DNA of 34,713 nt from an uncultured Lachnospiraceae bacterium (GTDB taxonomy: Bacteria > Bacillota > Clostridia > Lachnospirales > Lachnospiraceae): positions 1 through 34,713 of the forward strand of contig CAMOZG010000004.1 in NCBI GenBank assembly GCA_946630825.1, in the 5' to 3' direction. Position numbers and translations under genes: made by a program. Of this stretch, positions 15,146-23,898 are shown in pieces. Numbering within the stretch: the first letter of the stretch is position 1; each line of letters starts with the position of its first letter. Under the pieces are notes generated by a model. The model did not search any database, was not told where the DNA came from, and saw only the letters and a list, made by a program, of their open reading frames with translations.

Positions 15146-17074
15146 CTACACTACCTCATCAAATTCCTTAAGATAATCCAAAAACTCCTCCCTGGGTATG
15201 GGCTTTGAAAAATAAAAGCCCTGTTCGTGATCGCACCCTAACTTTGAAAGCTCCTGTGCCATCTCCAGGGTCTCCACACCCTCGCAGACTATCTCTTTTT
15301 CGCTTTCCTTAAAGATGGAGAGCACATGCAAAAGTGTGGTGTTGCCTTCGTTGAAATATGCCCATACTATGGACTTGTCTATCTTTACTATATGAAGCGG
15401 CAGATTCATTACATTCACCAGATTTGAAAAACCGGTGCCGTAGTCGTCCAATGAAAAGCTGATGCCGCTGGACATGAGAGCCTCCATATTTTCCTTTGCC
15501 ACGGTGGAATCCGTGGAATCCGTCTCGGTGATCTCTAAGTTTATCCTGGAATAATCCACGCCATATTTTTCCACTATCTCCCTGAATTCATAGGCAAGCT
15601 GCTCTCTCATGCACTGTACCGGTGACAGATTCACCTCTATATAATCAAGTCCCAATTCATCCAGGTCGTGATCCCTGATAAATTCGCAGGTCTTTTCAAA
15701 GACCCTCTGACCCAGCGCCAGTATGGCCCCGTTTTCTTCCGCCTTGTCTATGAACTGATCCGGCATCAGAAGCCCCAGCTTCTCATCCCTGATACGCACC
15801 AGTACCTCTGCCGAGGATATCCGCTTTTTTCTGGTATCATAAATGGGCTGGAAAAATATCTCAAGTCCGTCTCCCGCTATAGCCCGATCCAGCGCCTCCT
15901 CGATCTCTAAATTATGTACCGCCTCGTCCAGCATCTCCTGGGTCACCTCCACCGAGGCTCCGTCTCCCTGCTTCAATGCCTCCTTAAGCCCTAACAGCAT
16001 GGCATCCCTCATTGCCTCATAGGATCCGGGACGTAGCTTGGAATCAAAGGTGGCAAAGCAGGGGGTAAGCATGATATCACCCTTGCTGGTCCTAACGGGA
16101 TTTTTGAAAAATTCCGAAGCCGTCCTCCTGGCTGCATCTATATCATCACCTTCGTCCAAAAAGAGGAAACGTCCGTTGTGGATGTAGAAAATATTGTCCT
16201 TTGGAAATGCCAGCCGTATGTGGGTCCCCACCTTTTCCAAAAAGACGTTCATCACCTCGTCACCGTAGGTGGACCTCACCTCCTGATAGCTTTCAAATGC
16301 CATGACCCCCACCCGGTGATACCTGCCGTAGTGAAGGTACTCCTTGTACAAAAGCTCCAGTCCGTCCGCGTCGAAAATGGATGTGATCCGGTCCCTGAAT
16401 ACATCAGGATTCTCCTCGGATAAGCACATGATAAGAAGTCCTGCCGTAACTCCCAGAGAAAGGGTCTGGGTATGGGGTGTGACAAACTGCTGCATGGTGG
16501 CGCCGATCCCTGTAAACATGGTAAAGAAATACACCGACCACCGGGATATGCGCTTTAGCTTTTTTCTCCTTTCATAGACATGGATAAAAGCCATGGCATA
16601 ATAGGCAATGCTTACGCCGTAAATAAGCATCCTGCCATCCCCGTAATAAAACTCTCCGAATTCATCTATATAAAACACAAAATGATTTAAGGGAGCCGTA
16701 GCGATCAAAACAAGCATTGCCACAATGGGCCACATCAAAAGCAACATGAGCCTTACGGAGGATCTGTACATCTGTCCGCTTACAGCCAGCACGAACATAA
16801 GAAAGAATCCGGCGGAAAGGATCCTCAGGGAATAATAAACCATATTAACCATATAAAGCATGGATATGGGATACACCCCGGGAAAGGAAAGCATGATGGA
16901 TGCCATGATATCCGCCAATGCCAAAAGTATATGGCAACCCATAAGCTCCAGAAATATAATATTCTGCCTCAGGGGCAGTATCTGCCGCCTCAGCAAAAAC
17001 ACCATCAGTATGGATATAAAAAACAGAGCACAGAAATCCAGATCCAGATTCCAGTCAAAAGCTGTTGACAACAT
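15146..17074 (-). CDS. Membrane EAL-domain cyclic-di-GMP phosphodiesterase with degenerate GGDEF
   Basis: Predicted to hydrolyse cyclic-di-GMP. About seven hydrophobic helices occupy residues 12-215. Residues of about 235-365 are a GGDEF-like domain whose active site is lost (GRFLFLDEG where GGDEF should be), so it is probably regulatory. The EAL domain (about 385-640) keeps its catalytic set: EVLVR (E423), NLSP (N482), LEITE (E514), LDDYGTG (D543/D544), KIDKS, CEGVE (E599) and the final HEQGFYFSKP. It has its own promoter (17109-17137) and a GGAGAG site before the ATG. It heads a set with ilvB and glmM, with short gaps. It is a natural counterpart to the two cyclases at 6131-9497. Confidence 0.92.
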   Translation of the reverse strand: MLSTAFDWNLDLDFCALFFISILMVFLLRRQILPLRQNIIFLELMGCHILLALADIMASIMLSFPGVYPISMLYMVNMVYYSLRILSAGFFLMFVLAVSGQMYRSSVRLMLLLMWPIVAMLVLIATAPLNHFVFYIDEFGEFYYGDGRMLIYGVSIAYYAMAFIHVYERRKKLKRISRWSVYFFTMFTGIGATMQQFVTPHTQTLSLGVTAGLLIMCLSEENPDVFRDRITSIFDADGLELLYKEYLHYGRYHRVGVMAFESYQEVRSTYGDEVMNVFLEKVGTHIRLAFPKDNIFYIHNGRFLFLDEGDDIDAARRTASEFFKNPVRTSKGDIMLTPCFATFDSKLRPGSYEAMRDAMLLGLKEALKQGDGASVEVTQEMLDEAVHNLEIEEALDRAIAGDGLEIFFQPIYDTRKKRISSAEVLVRIRDEKLGLLMPDQFIDKAEENGAILALGQRVFEKTCEFIRDHDLDELGLDYIEVNLSPVQCMREQLAYEFREIVEKYGVDYSRINLEITETDSTDSTVAKENMEALMSSGISFSLDDYGTGFSNLVNVMNLPLHIVKIDKSIVWAYFNEGNTTLLHVLSIFKESEKEIVCEGVETLEMAQELSKLGCDHEQGFYFSKPIPREEFLDYLKEFDEVV

Positions 17075-17108
17075 ATATTCTCTCCACGATCATTAAAAGT
17101 ATATAGTT

Positions 17109-17137
17109 ACTATACTTTAATGTGCTAAATTTTACAA
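17109..17137 (-). promoter_or_regulatory. SigA-type promoter of the EAL gene
   Basis: A -35 TTGTAA (17132-17137) and a -10 TATAGT (17109-17114) are 17 nt apart. The predicted start is near 17102, a 27-nt leader. The -10 is embedded in an interrupted inverted repeat, AGTATA/TATACT at 17098-17103 and 17111-17116, which could be an operator. Confidence 0.6.
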
Positions 17138-17142
17138 GTGAT

Positions 17143-17961
17143 TTACAAAACTCTGTGAGCCTCATCCACCACCTCATCTATGATCTTAAGGTCAATTTCA
17201 CTTTCCTTTTCTTCACTCTTTTTAAAATACAAAAGATATTCGATATTGCCCTTGGGTCCCTTAATGGGAGAATAGGAAAGTCCCATGGGGACAAGACCGG
17301 AGTCTGTGGCATATCCCATGACCTTGTCTATGACCTGACGGTGAACCTTCGGGTCTCTTACCACACCGTTTTTCCCCACCTGCTGTCGTCCCGCCTCAAA
17401 CTGGGGCTTTATAAGGCAGACCCCGCTGCCTGCGGGACTAAGCAGGGAATTTATAACAGGAAGCATAAGTCCCAATGATATGAAGGACACATCACAGGAT
17501 ACAAAATCCGGCACGTCCTCTATATCCTCCGGTGTCAGATACCTGGCATTGGTCTTTTCCATACACACCACCCGCTCATCTATCCTCAGGCGGTAATCAA
17601 GCTGGTTTGTGCCCACATCCACGGAGTATACCTTTTTCGCCCCGGCTTTCAGCATACAGTCCGTAAAGCCTCCGGTGGATGCTCCTATATCCATACAGAT
17701 GGCATCCTTAAGGTCTATGGGAAACTCCTCCATGGCTTTTTTAAGCTTATAGCCTCCACGGCTGACAAACTCCATGGCGCTGCCCCTTACCTCTATGGGG
17801 GCAGAAGTTAAAACCTTTGTCCCTGCCTTGTCCTCCCGGACACCGTCCACATAGACTATCCCCTCCATGATAAGGGCTTTGGCACGCTCCCTGCTGGGAG
17901 CCAGTCCCAAGTCTGTCAAAAGTATATCCAGTCTCTCTTTTTTTGGTTTGTTATCTGACAC
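17143..17961 (-). CDS. tlyA: TlyA-family 2'-O-ribose RNA methyltransferase
   Basis: An N-terminal S4 RNA-binding domain (RLDILLTDLGLAPSRERAKALIMEG, about residues 9-70) is followed by an FtsJ-type methyltransferase domain with the SAM motif CMDIGASTGGFTDCML (near residue 90). It also keeps SVDVGTNQLDYRLR, the CDVSFISL block and LIKPQFEAGR. TlyA enzymes methylate ribose in 16S/23S rRNA in some bacteria; the old hemolysin label comes from Brachyspira. The 272-residue length is typical. The start overlaps dxs by 11 nt. In Bacillus and many Clostridia the block continues into a repressor gene (ahrC/argR) and recN; here it stops and an EAL gene follows. Confidence 0.93.
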   Translation of the reverse strand: MSDNKPKKERLDILLTDLGLAPSRERAKALIMEGIVYVDGVREDKAGTKVLTSAPIEVRGSAMEFVSRGGYKLKKAMEEFPIDLKDAICMDIGASTGGFTDCMLKAGAKKVYSVDVGTNQLDYRLRIDERVVCMEKTNARYLTPEDIEDVPDFVSCDVSFISLGLMLPVINSLLSPAGSGVCLIKPQFEAGRQQVGKNGVVRDPKVHRQVIDKVMGYATDSGLVPMGLSYSPIKGPKGNIEYLLYFKKSEEKESEIDLKIIDEVVDEAHRVL

Positions 17962-19819
17962 TTTTTACTTCCTTTTTGATACGCATTGCCACCCCCTCGG
18001 GGTCAAGCCCCAGCTTCTTTTTTAAAAGCGCAGCGTTGCCATGTTCTATGAACCGATCCGGCACGCTTATTATCCCCACTCTGCCGGTGTATCCGAGAGA
18101 ATAAAGGCAGTCCGACACATGCTCACCGAAGCCGCCGGAGCGCACATTTTCCTCTAAGGTGTATATCACATCATACCTGCCGCCGGCTTCCTTTAGATAG
18201 TTTTTGTCCAGGGGCATGGCAAATCTGGCATTGGTAACGGCACATCTGATACCTGAGGCGGACAGGATCTTTCTTGCCTTCATAGCCACATCCACCATGG
18301 AGCCTATGGCGTATAAAAGCACCTTACCGCCGGTTTTCATGGGCTCCGATTTGCCCAGTTTGATATCCGCCCGCTCATCCCTGTAGGCTACACACGCCTC
18401 ACCTCTGGGATAGCGGATCGCCACGGGACCGTCCTTGTAAAGCACCGCCCACTTCATCATGTCGGAAAGCTCGTATTTATTTTTGGGAGCCATCACCACC
18501 ATGTTGGGAATGGAGGTAAGGTAGGACAGATCAAAAACTCCCTGATGGGTGGCGCCGTCACTGCCCACCAGTCCTGCCCGGTCCACCGCAAAGATCACAT
18601 GAAGCTTCTGCAGTGCCACATCATGAAGGATCTGGTCATATGCCCTTTGTAAAAAGGAGGAATAAACCGCCACCACCGGGATCATGCCGCCTACCGCCAT
18701 GCCTGCAGCAAAGGTAACTGCGTGTTCCTCGGCTATCCCCACATCAAAAAATCTGTCGGGGAAAAGATTGTGAAACCGTTTCAGTCCGGTGCCGTCCATC
18801 ATGGCAGCCGTAACAGCCACCACAGAGGGATCCCGGTCACCCATTTTCCGCATGACAGTGGAAAAAATATCCGTATAGGAAGGCTTTTTTGAGATCAGGG
18901 GCAGACCCTTTTCCTTGTCAAAGGGATCCGCACCGTGGAATCTGCTGGGATGGCGCTGTGCCGGGACAAAGCCCCTGCCCTTTTCCGTGATAACGTGCAC
19001 AAGCACAGGACCCTCATACTCCCTGGCACGCCTGAAGGCTTTTTCCATATCCTCGATATGGTGCCCCCTGACGGGACCTATGTACATGATCTTTAGATCC
19101 TCAAATATCATCCCCGGGATCACAAGCTGCTTGATGCCGTTTTTGATCCTGCGGATGAATCTCACCATCCCCTCACCTATGAAGGGTATCTTTTCCAAGA
19201 AGGACTGGACTCCCTCTTTCAGATGTACATAGCCTCTGCTGGTACGCACCCTGACCAAATGGTCATGCATGCCCCCCACATTGGCGGAGATGGACATATT
19301 ATTGTCATTTAAAACTATGATGAAATTGGTCTTGAGATTGGAGGCATTGTTCATTGCCTCATAAACCATGCCCCCTGTCAGAGAGCCGTCCCCTATGACG
19401 GATATCACCGAATAGTCCTGACCCTTAAGATCCCTGGCAGACACCATTCCCAGTCCTGCGGAAATGGAGGTGGAGGCGTGGCCTGTGCCAAAAGCATCTG
19501 CAGGATTTTCCTCGATCCTGGGAAAACCCGATATCCCGCCGTAGGATCTGAGGGTCTCAAAGTCATCCCGCCTGCCTGTAAGGATCTTATGGGTGTAGCT
19601 TTGATGTCCCACATCCCATATGATACGATCCCTGTCCACATCAAACACCCTGTGAAGCGCCATGGTAAGCTCCACCGCTCCCAGGTTGGATGCCAGATGT
19701 CCTCCCGTATGGGAAAGGGTGTCTATAAGAAACTCTCTGATCTCCTCTGCCAAAATGGGCAGATCTTTTTTATCTATATTTTTTATATCACCGGTTTTTT
19801 TAACCTGTTCAAGTATCAT
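17951..19819 (-). CDS. dxs: 1-Deoxy-D-xylulose-5-phosphate synthase
   Basis: Condenses pyruvate and glyceraldehyde-3-phosphate, the first step of the non-mevalonate isoprenoid pathway, using ThDP. Landmarks are TGGHLASNLGAVELTMALHRVF, WDVGHQSYTHKILTGR, the ThDP motif GDGSLTGGMVYEAMN to LNDNNMS, the catalytic Glu in GIAEEHAVTFAAGMA, and the C-terminal ALEENVRSGGFGEHV-type block (here TLEENVRSGGFGEHV). I chose ATG 19819 (MILEQVKKTG), 13 nt after the ispA stop, since it gives the usual short lead before the DIKN segment. Its ribosome site is weak; a start at 19858 inside ispA is possible, and the upstream limit of the frame at 19912 is implausible. Length is 622. Confidence 0.95.
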   Translation of the reverse strand: MILEQVKKTGDIKNIDKKDLPILAEEIREFLIDTLSHTGGHLASNLGAVELTMALHRVFDVDRDRIIWDVGHQSYTHKILTGRRDDFETLRSYGGISGFPRIEENPADAFGTGHASTSISAGLGMVSARDLKGQDYSVISVIGDGSLTGGMVYEAMNNASNLKTNFIIVLNDNNMSISANVGGMHDHLVRVRTSRGYVHLKEGVQSFLEKIPFIGEGMVRFIRRIKNGIKQLVIPGMIFEDLKIMYIGPVRGHHIEDMEKAFRRAREYEGPVLVHVITEKGRGFVPAQRHPSRFHGADPFDKEKGLPLISKKPSYTDIFSTVMRKMGDRDPSVVAVTAAMMDGTGLKRFHNLFPDRFFDVGIAEEHAVTFAAGMAVGGMIPVVAVYSSFLQRAYDQILHDVALQKLHVIFAVDRAGLVGSDGATHQGVFDLSYLTSIPNMVVMAPKNKYELSDMMKWAVLYKDGPVAIRYPRGEACVAYRDERADIKLGKSEPMKTGGKVLLYAIGSMVDVAMKARKILSASGIRCAVTNARFAMPLDKNYLKEAGGRYDVIYTLEENVRSGGFGEHVSDCLYSLGYTGRVGIISVPDRFIEHGNAALLKKKLGLDPEGVAMRIKKEVKSVR

Positions 19820-19832
19820 ATAGGTGTACCTG

Positions 19833-20759
19833 TCAATTTTCTCTGGTGACAAGCTCATCAAAAAGCTCATGCAAAAAGGTCTTATCCCCAGGGAGATGCT
19901 CCAAAAGATCATGTGCCTCTGCGGTCATGGTCTCCACATCCTGCCTGGCTTTTTCCATGCCATGTACAGCCACATAGGTGAGCTTGTCATTTTTCTCATC
20001 CGATCCTATGGGCTTTCCCAATGTATCCTCACTGCCCTCAATATCCAATATGTCGTCCCTGATCTGAAATGCCACTCCAAGCCTCATGGCAATGAGAGCC
20101 ACCACTCCCTGATCGTCCTCATCTGCTCCGCCTAAGATGGCACCGGAGAGCATGGAGGCAATGATCAAAGCTGCAGTCTTATTCCTGTGGATATATCCCA
20201 AAAGATCTGCATCCAAGGTGCCCTTTCCATCTTCTGCCTCCACATCCGCACACTGTCCTCCTATCATGCCATAGATCCCGGATCTGTCAAATATCAGCCT
20301 CTGGGCTCTGGCAAGTCTGGGCATATCCTCGGCAGAGCCGGATGCCACTGCCCTGGACACAAGCTCCATGGCGTAGTTTAAGAGCCCGTCCCCTGCCAAA
20401 ATGGCAATTGCCTCTCCGTACTTCGCATGGGTGGTGGGCATGCCCCGGCGCAGCATATCATTATCCATTGCAGGCAGATCGTCATGCACAAGTGAATAGG
20501 TGTGGATGCACTCGATAGCTCCCATGTAGGATCTTAAGGTCTCCTCCGGCACATAGTCTGTCCCCTCGTCAGCAAAGAGGTGGTAGCACTCGCTCATAAG
20601 CATGGGGCGAAGCCGCTTTCCTCCTGCCTCCACACTGTAATTCATAGCCTCTATCACCGTAGATGCATACCCCTGGGGCACCGGAAGCATATCCTTTAAT
20701 ATCCGATCGATCCTGCTCTTACGGTATGATATTTCTCCTCTGATATCATAGTCACTCAT
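19833..20759 (-). CDS. ispA: Farnesyl diphosphate synthase (polyprenyl synthetase)
   Basis: Builds C10-C15 prenyl diphosphates from IPP and DMAPP. The first Asp-rich motif is LVHDDLPAMDND and the second is FQIRDDILDIEG. GGKRLRPML (IPP binding) and MIGGQCADVEAE are also clear. The length of about 308 and the position between xseB and dxs match the standard bacterial IspA. The start is ambiguous: ATG 20759 (MSDYDIRGE), overlapping xseB by 8 nt, or an in-frame GTG at 20768 with GGGAG five nt upstream. Confidence 0.94.
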   Translation of the reverse strand: MSDYDIRGEISYRKSRIDRILKDMLPVPQGYASTVIEAMNYSVEAGGKRLRPMLMSECYHLFADEGTDYVPEETLRSYMGAIECIHTYSLVHDDLPAMDNDMLRRGMPTTHAKYGEAIAILAGDGLLNYAMELVSRAVASGSAEDMPRLARAQRLIFDRSGIYGMIGGQCADVEAEDGKGTLDADLLGYIHRNKTAALIIASMLSGAILGGADEDDQGVVALIAMRLGVAFQIRDDILDIEGSEDTLGKPIGSDEKNDKLTYVAVHGMEKARQDVETMTAEAHDLLEHLPGDKTFLHELFDELVTREN

Positions 20760-20958
20760 CCAGATCACTCATGCTCCCATCTTCATTAAGCTTTTTTACC
20801 TTCTCCTCTACCCTGTCGATCCGATCGGAAAGCTGCTTTAAAAGCTTCATGCCATCCTCGTACAGTCCAAAGCTTTCCTCTAAGGAAAGCTCAGGAGCAT
20901 CCATCTTATCTATAATGCCCTCTAAGGTATCAAAATCCTCTCTGATAGTCGTCTCCAA
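20752..20958 (-). CDS. xseB: Exonuclease VII small subunit
   Basis: Small subunit of the single-strand-specific exonuclease VII. The 68-residue acidic, helical protein contains the family pattern FDTLEGIIDKMDAPELSLEE, then ESFGLYEDGMKLLKQLSDRI and a coiled tail VEEKVKKL. It starts 5 nt after the xseA stop and overlaps ispA, so the three are almost certainly cotranscribed and coupled. Confidence 0.95.
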   Translation of the reverse strand: METTIREDFDTLEGIIDKMDAPELSLEESFGLYEDGMKLLKQLSDRIDRVEEKVKKLNEDGSMSDLDE

Positions 20959-20963
20959 AATCT

Positions 20964-22166
20964 CTACCTCTCTATCTTAGTAACGTCGGCGAAGATCCTG
21001 CCGTCAGATACGTTAAGTGTAATTGCATCCCCCACAGCCACCTGGTCTGCAGAGGTTATCCCCCTGCCCTTTTCATCCCTGACATAGGCATAGCCTCCTG
21101 CCAGCTTTTTTGCCGGTGATCTGCCGTCTATCTTTTCAGCCAGTATTGCCAGATGTCTTTTGTTTGCAGACAGTGCCTCATTCATGGAATTATCCATGCG
21201 AAGCCTGATATTTTTGATCTCACTTTTTACGGTGGCGATCCTCATCTCGGGGCTGTATTTTTTAAGCTTTTCCCCGTCAGCGGAAAGCCTCATGCGGGTG
21301 TATCCAAGGATGCGGTCCATGGTGTCCATAAGCCTCTGACCGTCCCGCTTTATCTCATCCTCAAATTCCTCATAGGAAAAAACCGCCAGCTCCGCCGCCG
21401 CCGAGGGAGTGGGTGCCCGTCTGTCCGCCACATAGTCCGCAATGGTGGTATCTGTCTCATGACCCACAGCGGATATGATGGGAGTTCTGGCGCGAAATAT
21501 TGCCTCTGCCACCTGCTCCTCATTAAATGCCCACAGATCCTCTATGGAGCCGCCGCCCCTGCCCACTATCATCACATCACAGCCTGCCTCATCCAGCCGG
21601 GCTATGGCTTTGGCTATGGAATCCGCTGCCCCTTCACCCTGAACCAAAGCAGGGGACAGGATTATCTTTATATATGGATTCCTGCGCCGGGATATCTGTA
21701 TCACATCACGGATAGCCGCTCCCGTAGCTGCAGTTACCACCCCAAGTGTGGTGATATGCTCAGGTATGGGCTTTTTGTACATGTCATCAAACATGCCCCG
21801 CTCCAAAAGCTCTGCCTTAAGCTTTTCGTATTTTAAAAAAAGCTCCCCCATACCCACAGGCTCTATCACAGAGGCTATGATCTGGTAAGTCCCCCTGACG
21901 GCATACACATCCACATTGCCTGTGACTATGACCGAATCCCCGTTTTTGATATTTCCCTTAAGACCGGATCTTTTGCTTTTCCACATGGCAACGGAAACCT
22001 CGGCTCCCTCATCCTTTAAGGTAAAATATATGTGACCGGAGGCGCCGGCTCCCTTGTAGTTGGATACTTCTCCTCTCACACTTATGTGGGAAAGCAGAAA
22101 GTCCGACTGCACCATATTTTTGATATAGCCGTTAAGCTGGGATACGGAGTAGATGCTTTTACCCAT
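20964..22166 (-). CDS. xseA: Exonuclease VII large subunit
   Basis: Catalytic subunit of exonuclease VII. An N-terminal OB fold (IYSVSQLNGYIKNMVQ to VRGEVSNYKGAGASGHIYFTLKD) is followed by the nuclease core with VVTAATGAAIRDVIQISRRRNP, VGRGGGSIEDLWAFNEE, SAVGHETDTTIADYVADRRAPTPSAAAE split over the conserved region, and a C-terminal helical part. I chose ATG 22166 (MGKSIYS): it overlaps the nusB stop by 8 nt and gives the usual N-terminus, whereas an earlier start would require a TTG at 22184. Length 400 is typical. Confidence 0.96.
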   Translation of the reverse strand: MGKSIYSVSQLNGYIKNMVQSDFLLSHISVRGEVSNYKGAGASGHIYFTLKDEGAEVSVAMWKSKRSGLKGNIKNGDSVIVTGNVDVYAVRGTYQIIASVIEPVGMGELFLKYEKLKAELLERGMFDDMYKKPIPEHITTLGVVTAATGAAIRDVIQISRRRNPYIKIILSPALVQGEGAADSIAKAIARLDEAGCDVMIVGRGGGSIEDLWAFNEEQVAEAIFRARTPIISAVGHETDTTIADYVADRRAPTPSAAAELAVFSYEEFEDEIKRDGQRLMDTMDRILGYTRMRLSADGEKLKKYSPEMRIATVKSEIKNIRLRMDNSMNEALSANKRHLAILAEKIDGRSPAKKLAGGYAYVRDEKGRGITSADQVAVGDAITLNVSDGRIFADVTKIER

Positions 22167-22566
22167 CCTGCTCGTCCCCGCCAATGACTCTCGCCAGCAC
22201 TCCGTTTATAAAAGAGGGGCTGTTATCCTGTCCATATACCTTTGCCAGCTCCACCGCCTCATTAATAGCTATGCCCCGGGGAAGCTCCTCGTAGATGACC
22301 TCATATACCGCAAGCCTGATAAGGGACTGCTCCACCCTGCCCATACGGGAAAGCTTCCAGTTTTCGGCACGGGCTTCTATCCTCTCATCTATTTCCTTTC
22401 GGTGACTTATGATGTCAGCCACCTTTTTTTCCACATAGTCCCCCTGGTCTCCCATATCTCGCTGTTCAATAAAAAGCCTCATCTGCTCTCCCACTTCATC
22501 CCCGGGATGGAACTCCGTAAGAAAAAGCAGGCAAAAGGTCTCCTGGCGAAGCTGATGTCGATTCAT
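22159..22566 (-). CDS. nusB: Transcription antitermination factor NusB
   Basis: Binds boxA RNA with NusE (ribosomal protein S10) to promote processive transcription, chiefly of rRNA operons. The 135 residues form an all-helical NusB domain: RHQLRQETFCLLFL near the N-terminus, the SRMGRVEQSLIRLAVYEV core and the INEAVELAKVYGQDNSPSFINGVLARV signature at the C-terminus. ATG 22566 has AAGGAG about 9 nt upstream. It opens the nusB-xseA-xseB-ispA-dxs-tlyA block. An intrinsic terminator lies only 18 nt upstream of the start, leaving no room for a promoter between, so expression must depend on read-through. Confidence 0.95.
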   Translation of the reverse strand: MNRHQLRQETFCLLFLTEFHPGDEVGEQMRLFIEQRDMGDQGDYVEKKVADIISHRKEIDERIEARAENWKLSRMGRVEQSLIRLAVYEVIYEELPRGIAINEAVELAKVYGQDNSPSFINGVLARVIGGDEQDG

Positions 22567-22583
22567 AAAAAAGTCTCCTTTGC

Positions 22584-22614
22584 AAAAAAGAGGACACCTC
22601 ACCCGGTATCCTCT
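22584..22614 (-). terminator. Intrinsic terminator in the nusB leader, with a candidate antiterminator
   Basis: On the minus strand 22605-22614 (AGAGGATACC) pairs with 22589-22598 (GGTGTCCTCT), 10 bp with one G-U, around a 6-nt loop GGGTGA, followed by six T. An alternative helix joins 22633-22643 (TGCAAAGCAGA) to 22581-22591 (TCTTTTTTGCA) in 10 of 11 positions, one of them G-U. It uses part of the terminator 3' arm and its T-run, so the two structures exclude each other. Confidence 0.7.
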
Positions 22615-22674
22615 CTTCAGTTATGCTGATGATCTGCTTTGCAGTCACATGGTTTTAAGGTTCATTCAATTCCG

Positions 22675-23037
22675 TTATTCTGCGGTGCCTGTCACACTGG
22701 CGATCCTGATGTCTACCGCCGACACACCCATGCCGGTCATATTCTCCACACTCTGCTTTACCCTCTCCTGTACCGCCTGGCACACCTCGGGGATCACAAA
22801 GTCATACTGTATATTGATGGATGCGGACACTGACAGGCTCTCTCCTTCGTTGCCGGTGATCCTGATAGCCTTTGCCAGCTTGTTTTTGCCTGCCTTGGTG
22901 ATATTGTCACTGGTGAGATTACCTGACAGGGAGCTGACTCCCTTGACCTCGGTGGCTGCCAGTCCCACTATGATTGCCAGCACCTCGTCTGTGACTGTAA
23001 CATTGTCCTTTATCCTGTATGTTTTTTTGTCAGCCAT
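22675..23037 (-). CDS. Asp23/Gls24 family protein (YqhY-like)
   Basis: A 120-residue Asp23-family protein: YRIKDNVTVTDEVLAIIVGLAATEVKGVSSLSG at the N-terminus and the beta-rich ASINIQYDFVIPEVCQAVQERVKQSVENMTG block at the C-terminus. The position directly before nusB matches Bacillus subtilis yqhY, linked genetically to control of acetyl-CoA carboxylase and lipid supply. ATG 23037 (MADKKTY) has AGGAGG 7 nt upstream, which decides against the start at 23160 whose extra 41 residues look like translated leader. The upstream neighbour is closed by a terminator at 23131-23165, so a promoter should lie within 23040-23130, but I see no convincing one. Confidence 0.92.
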   Translation of the reverse strand: MADKKTYRIKDNVTVTDEVLAIIVGLAATEVKGVSSLSGNLTSDNITKAGKNKLAKAIRITGNEGESLSVSASINIQYDFVIPEVCQAVQERVKQSVENMTGMGVSAVDIRIASVTGTAE

Positions 23038-23130
23038 AAAATGCCTCCTTTTGGTTATCTTTATCAAAAGTCTTTTTATAGCAAACGATCCTGCGCCGCT
23101 TTGTATATAATAACACTTTTGGCTGCAAAA

Positions 23131-23165
23131 GAAAACAAAAAAAAGGTGGATTTGCTCCACCTTTT
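23131..23165 (-). terminator. Intrinsic terminator after the 23201-23818 gene
   Basis: On the minus strand 23156-23165 and 23141-23150 form an exact 10-bp stem (AAAAGGTGGA/TCCACCTTTT) with a 5-nt loop, followed by a T-rich tail. It separates the single gene upstream from asp23. Confidence 0.88.
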
Positions 23166-23200
23166 AATGTCTGTATCAATGGCTGTATAGCAGGACTTTT

Positions 23201-23818
23201 TTAAGCCTCGGACTTGGATGCGTAGTAGTCCTCAAAAAGCTTGTTGGTGGCATCCATGGTCCGGGATGAGATCTCGGGAAGGTCCCTGCCCCATGCACCG
23301 GTTGCCTCCTTGAAGCCCTTTTCTATTGCCTTTTGCATCTGCTGCATCTTTTCAGGATCATCACCTGCCAGTGCAGATGCGAAATCGAAAAGCCTCTGGG
23401 AGGTCTGCTTCACGCCCCAGTAACCATCCTCGGAGATATCCTCCTGAGCCTGGGCTTTTGTCGCCTCATCTACTTCAAACTCACCGCTTGCCAAAAACTT
23501 CCAGATGCTGTCATCTTCGAAAGCAAGGCTGTAGCTTTTGCCCTGACCTTCAAACATCTTTTTGACCAGAGACTGCATCTGATCCAGATTGTGCTGCTGG
23601 TCGGCTTTCATTTTTTCCACCAAAGCACTGCGATCCGTCTCACTCATCTTATTGATGGAGTAAGTAGCCTTTTTTTCGCTTCCTGTGGATGATGACTTTT
23701 CATATGAATCAGTAGCCACAGAAGCTTCCTTTTTGCTCTCTGCGGACTTTCCAGAAGTCCGTGCCGCTGTAGTCTGGTATGCGCCAAGAGCGCTGTTGAT
23801 ACCTGATATTGCACTCAT
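23201..23818 (-). CDS. Conserved Lachnospiraceae protein of unknown function, SigD-type promoter
   Basis: A 205-residue soluble protein with no membrane helix or signal peptide. The N-terminus (MSAISGINSALGAYQ, then Ser/Lys/Thr-rich to residue 50) looks disordered. The rest is helical, with LVEKMKADQQHNLDQMQSLV, a FEVDEATKAQAQEDISEDGYWGVKQTSQRLFDFA block and a final GAWGRDLPEISSRTMDATNKLF. I recognise this WGVKQT / AWGxxLPxISxxTxDA pattern from uncharacterised Clostridia proteins but know no function. It is monocistronic: a terminator follows, and a SigD-like promoter precedes, suggesting membership of the motility regulon. GGAGG lies before the ATG. A structural, secreted or regulatory flagellar role would be inference only. 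Confidence 0.8.
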   Translation of the reverse strand: MSAISGINSALGAYQTTAARTSGKSAESKKEASVATDSYEKSSSTGSEKKATYSINKMSETDRSALVEKMKADQQHNLDQMQSLVKKMFEGQGKSYSLAFEDDSIWKFLASGEFEVDEATKAQAQEDISEDGYWGVKQTSQRLFDFASALAGDDPEKMQQMQKAIEKGFKEATGAWGRDLPEISSRTMDATNKLFEDYYASKSEA

Positions 23819-23873
23819 ATTCGTTTCCTCCGTAAAACCTGTATACTTCCCTGTATCCGAATTCCTACTCTAC

Positions 23874-23891
23874 AGATAACTATAGTTATCT
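23874..23891. repeat. Exact 18-bp palindrome at the predicted SigD transcription start
   Basis: AGATAACTATAGTTATCT at 23874-23891 is perfectly self-complementary. The SigD-like promoter predicts transcription start near 23892, so the palindrome occupies the first transcribed bases. It may be a protein operator or a 5' RNA hairpin that stabilises the message. Confidence 0.6.
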
Positions 23892-23898
23892 ATGTCAT

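Noticed and set aside
19820..19912. N-terminal extension of dxs to 19912
   Set aside because: It would overlap ispA by about 80 nt and the added residues are not Dxs-like.
23038..23160. N-terminal extension of the Asp23-family protein
   Set aside because: AGGAGG directly before ATG 23037 decides the start, and the extension runs through the terminator region of the previous gene.
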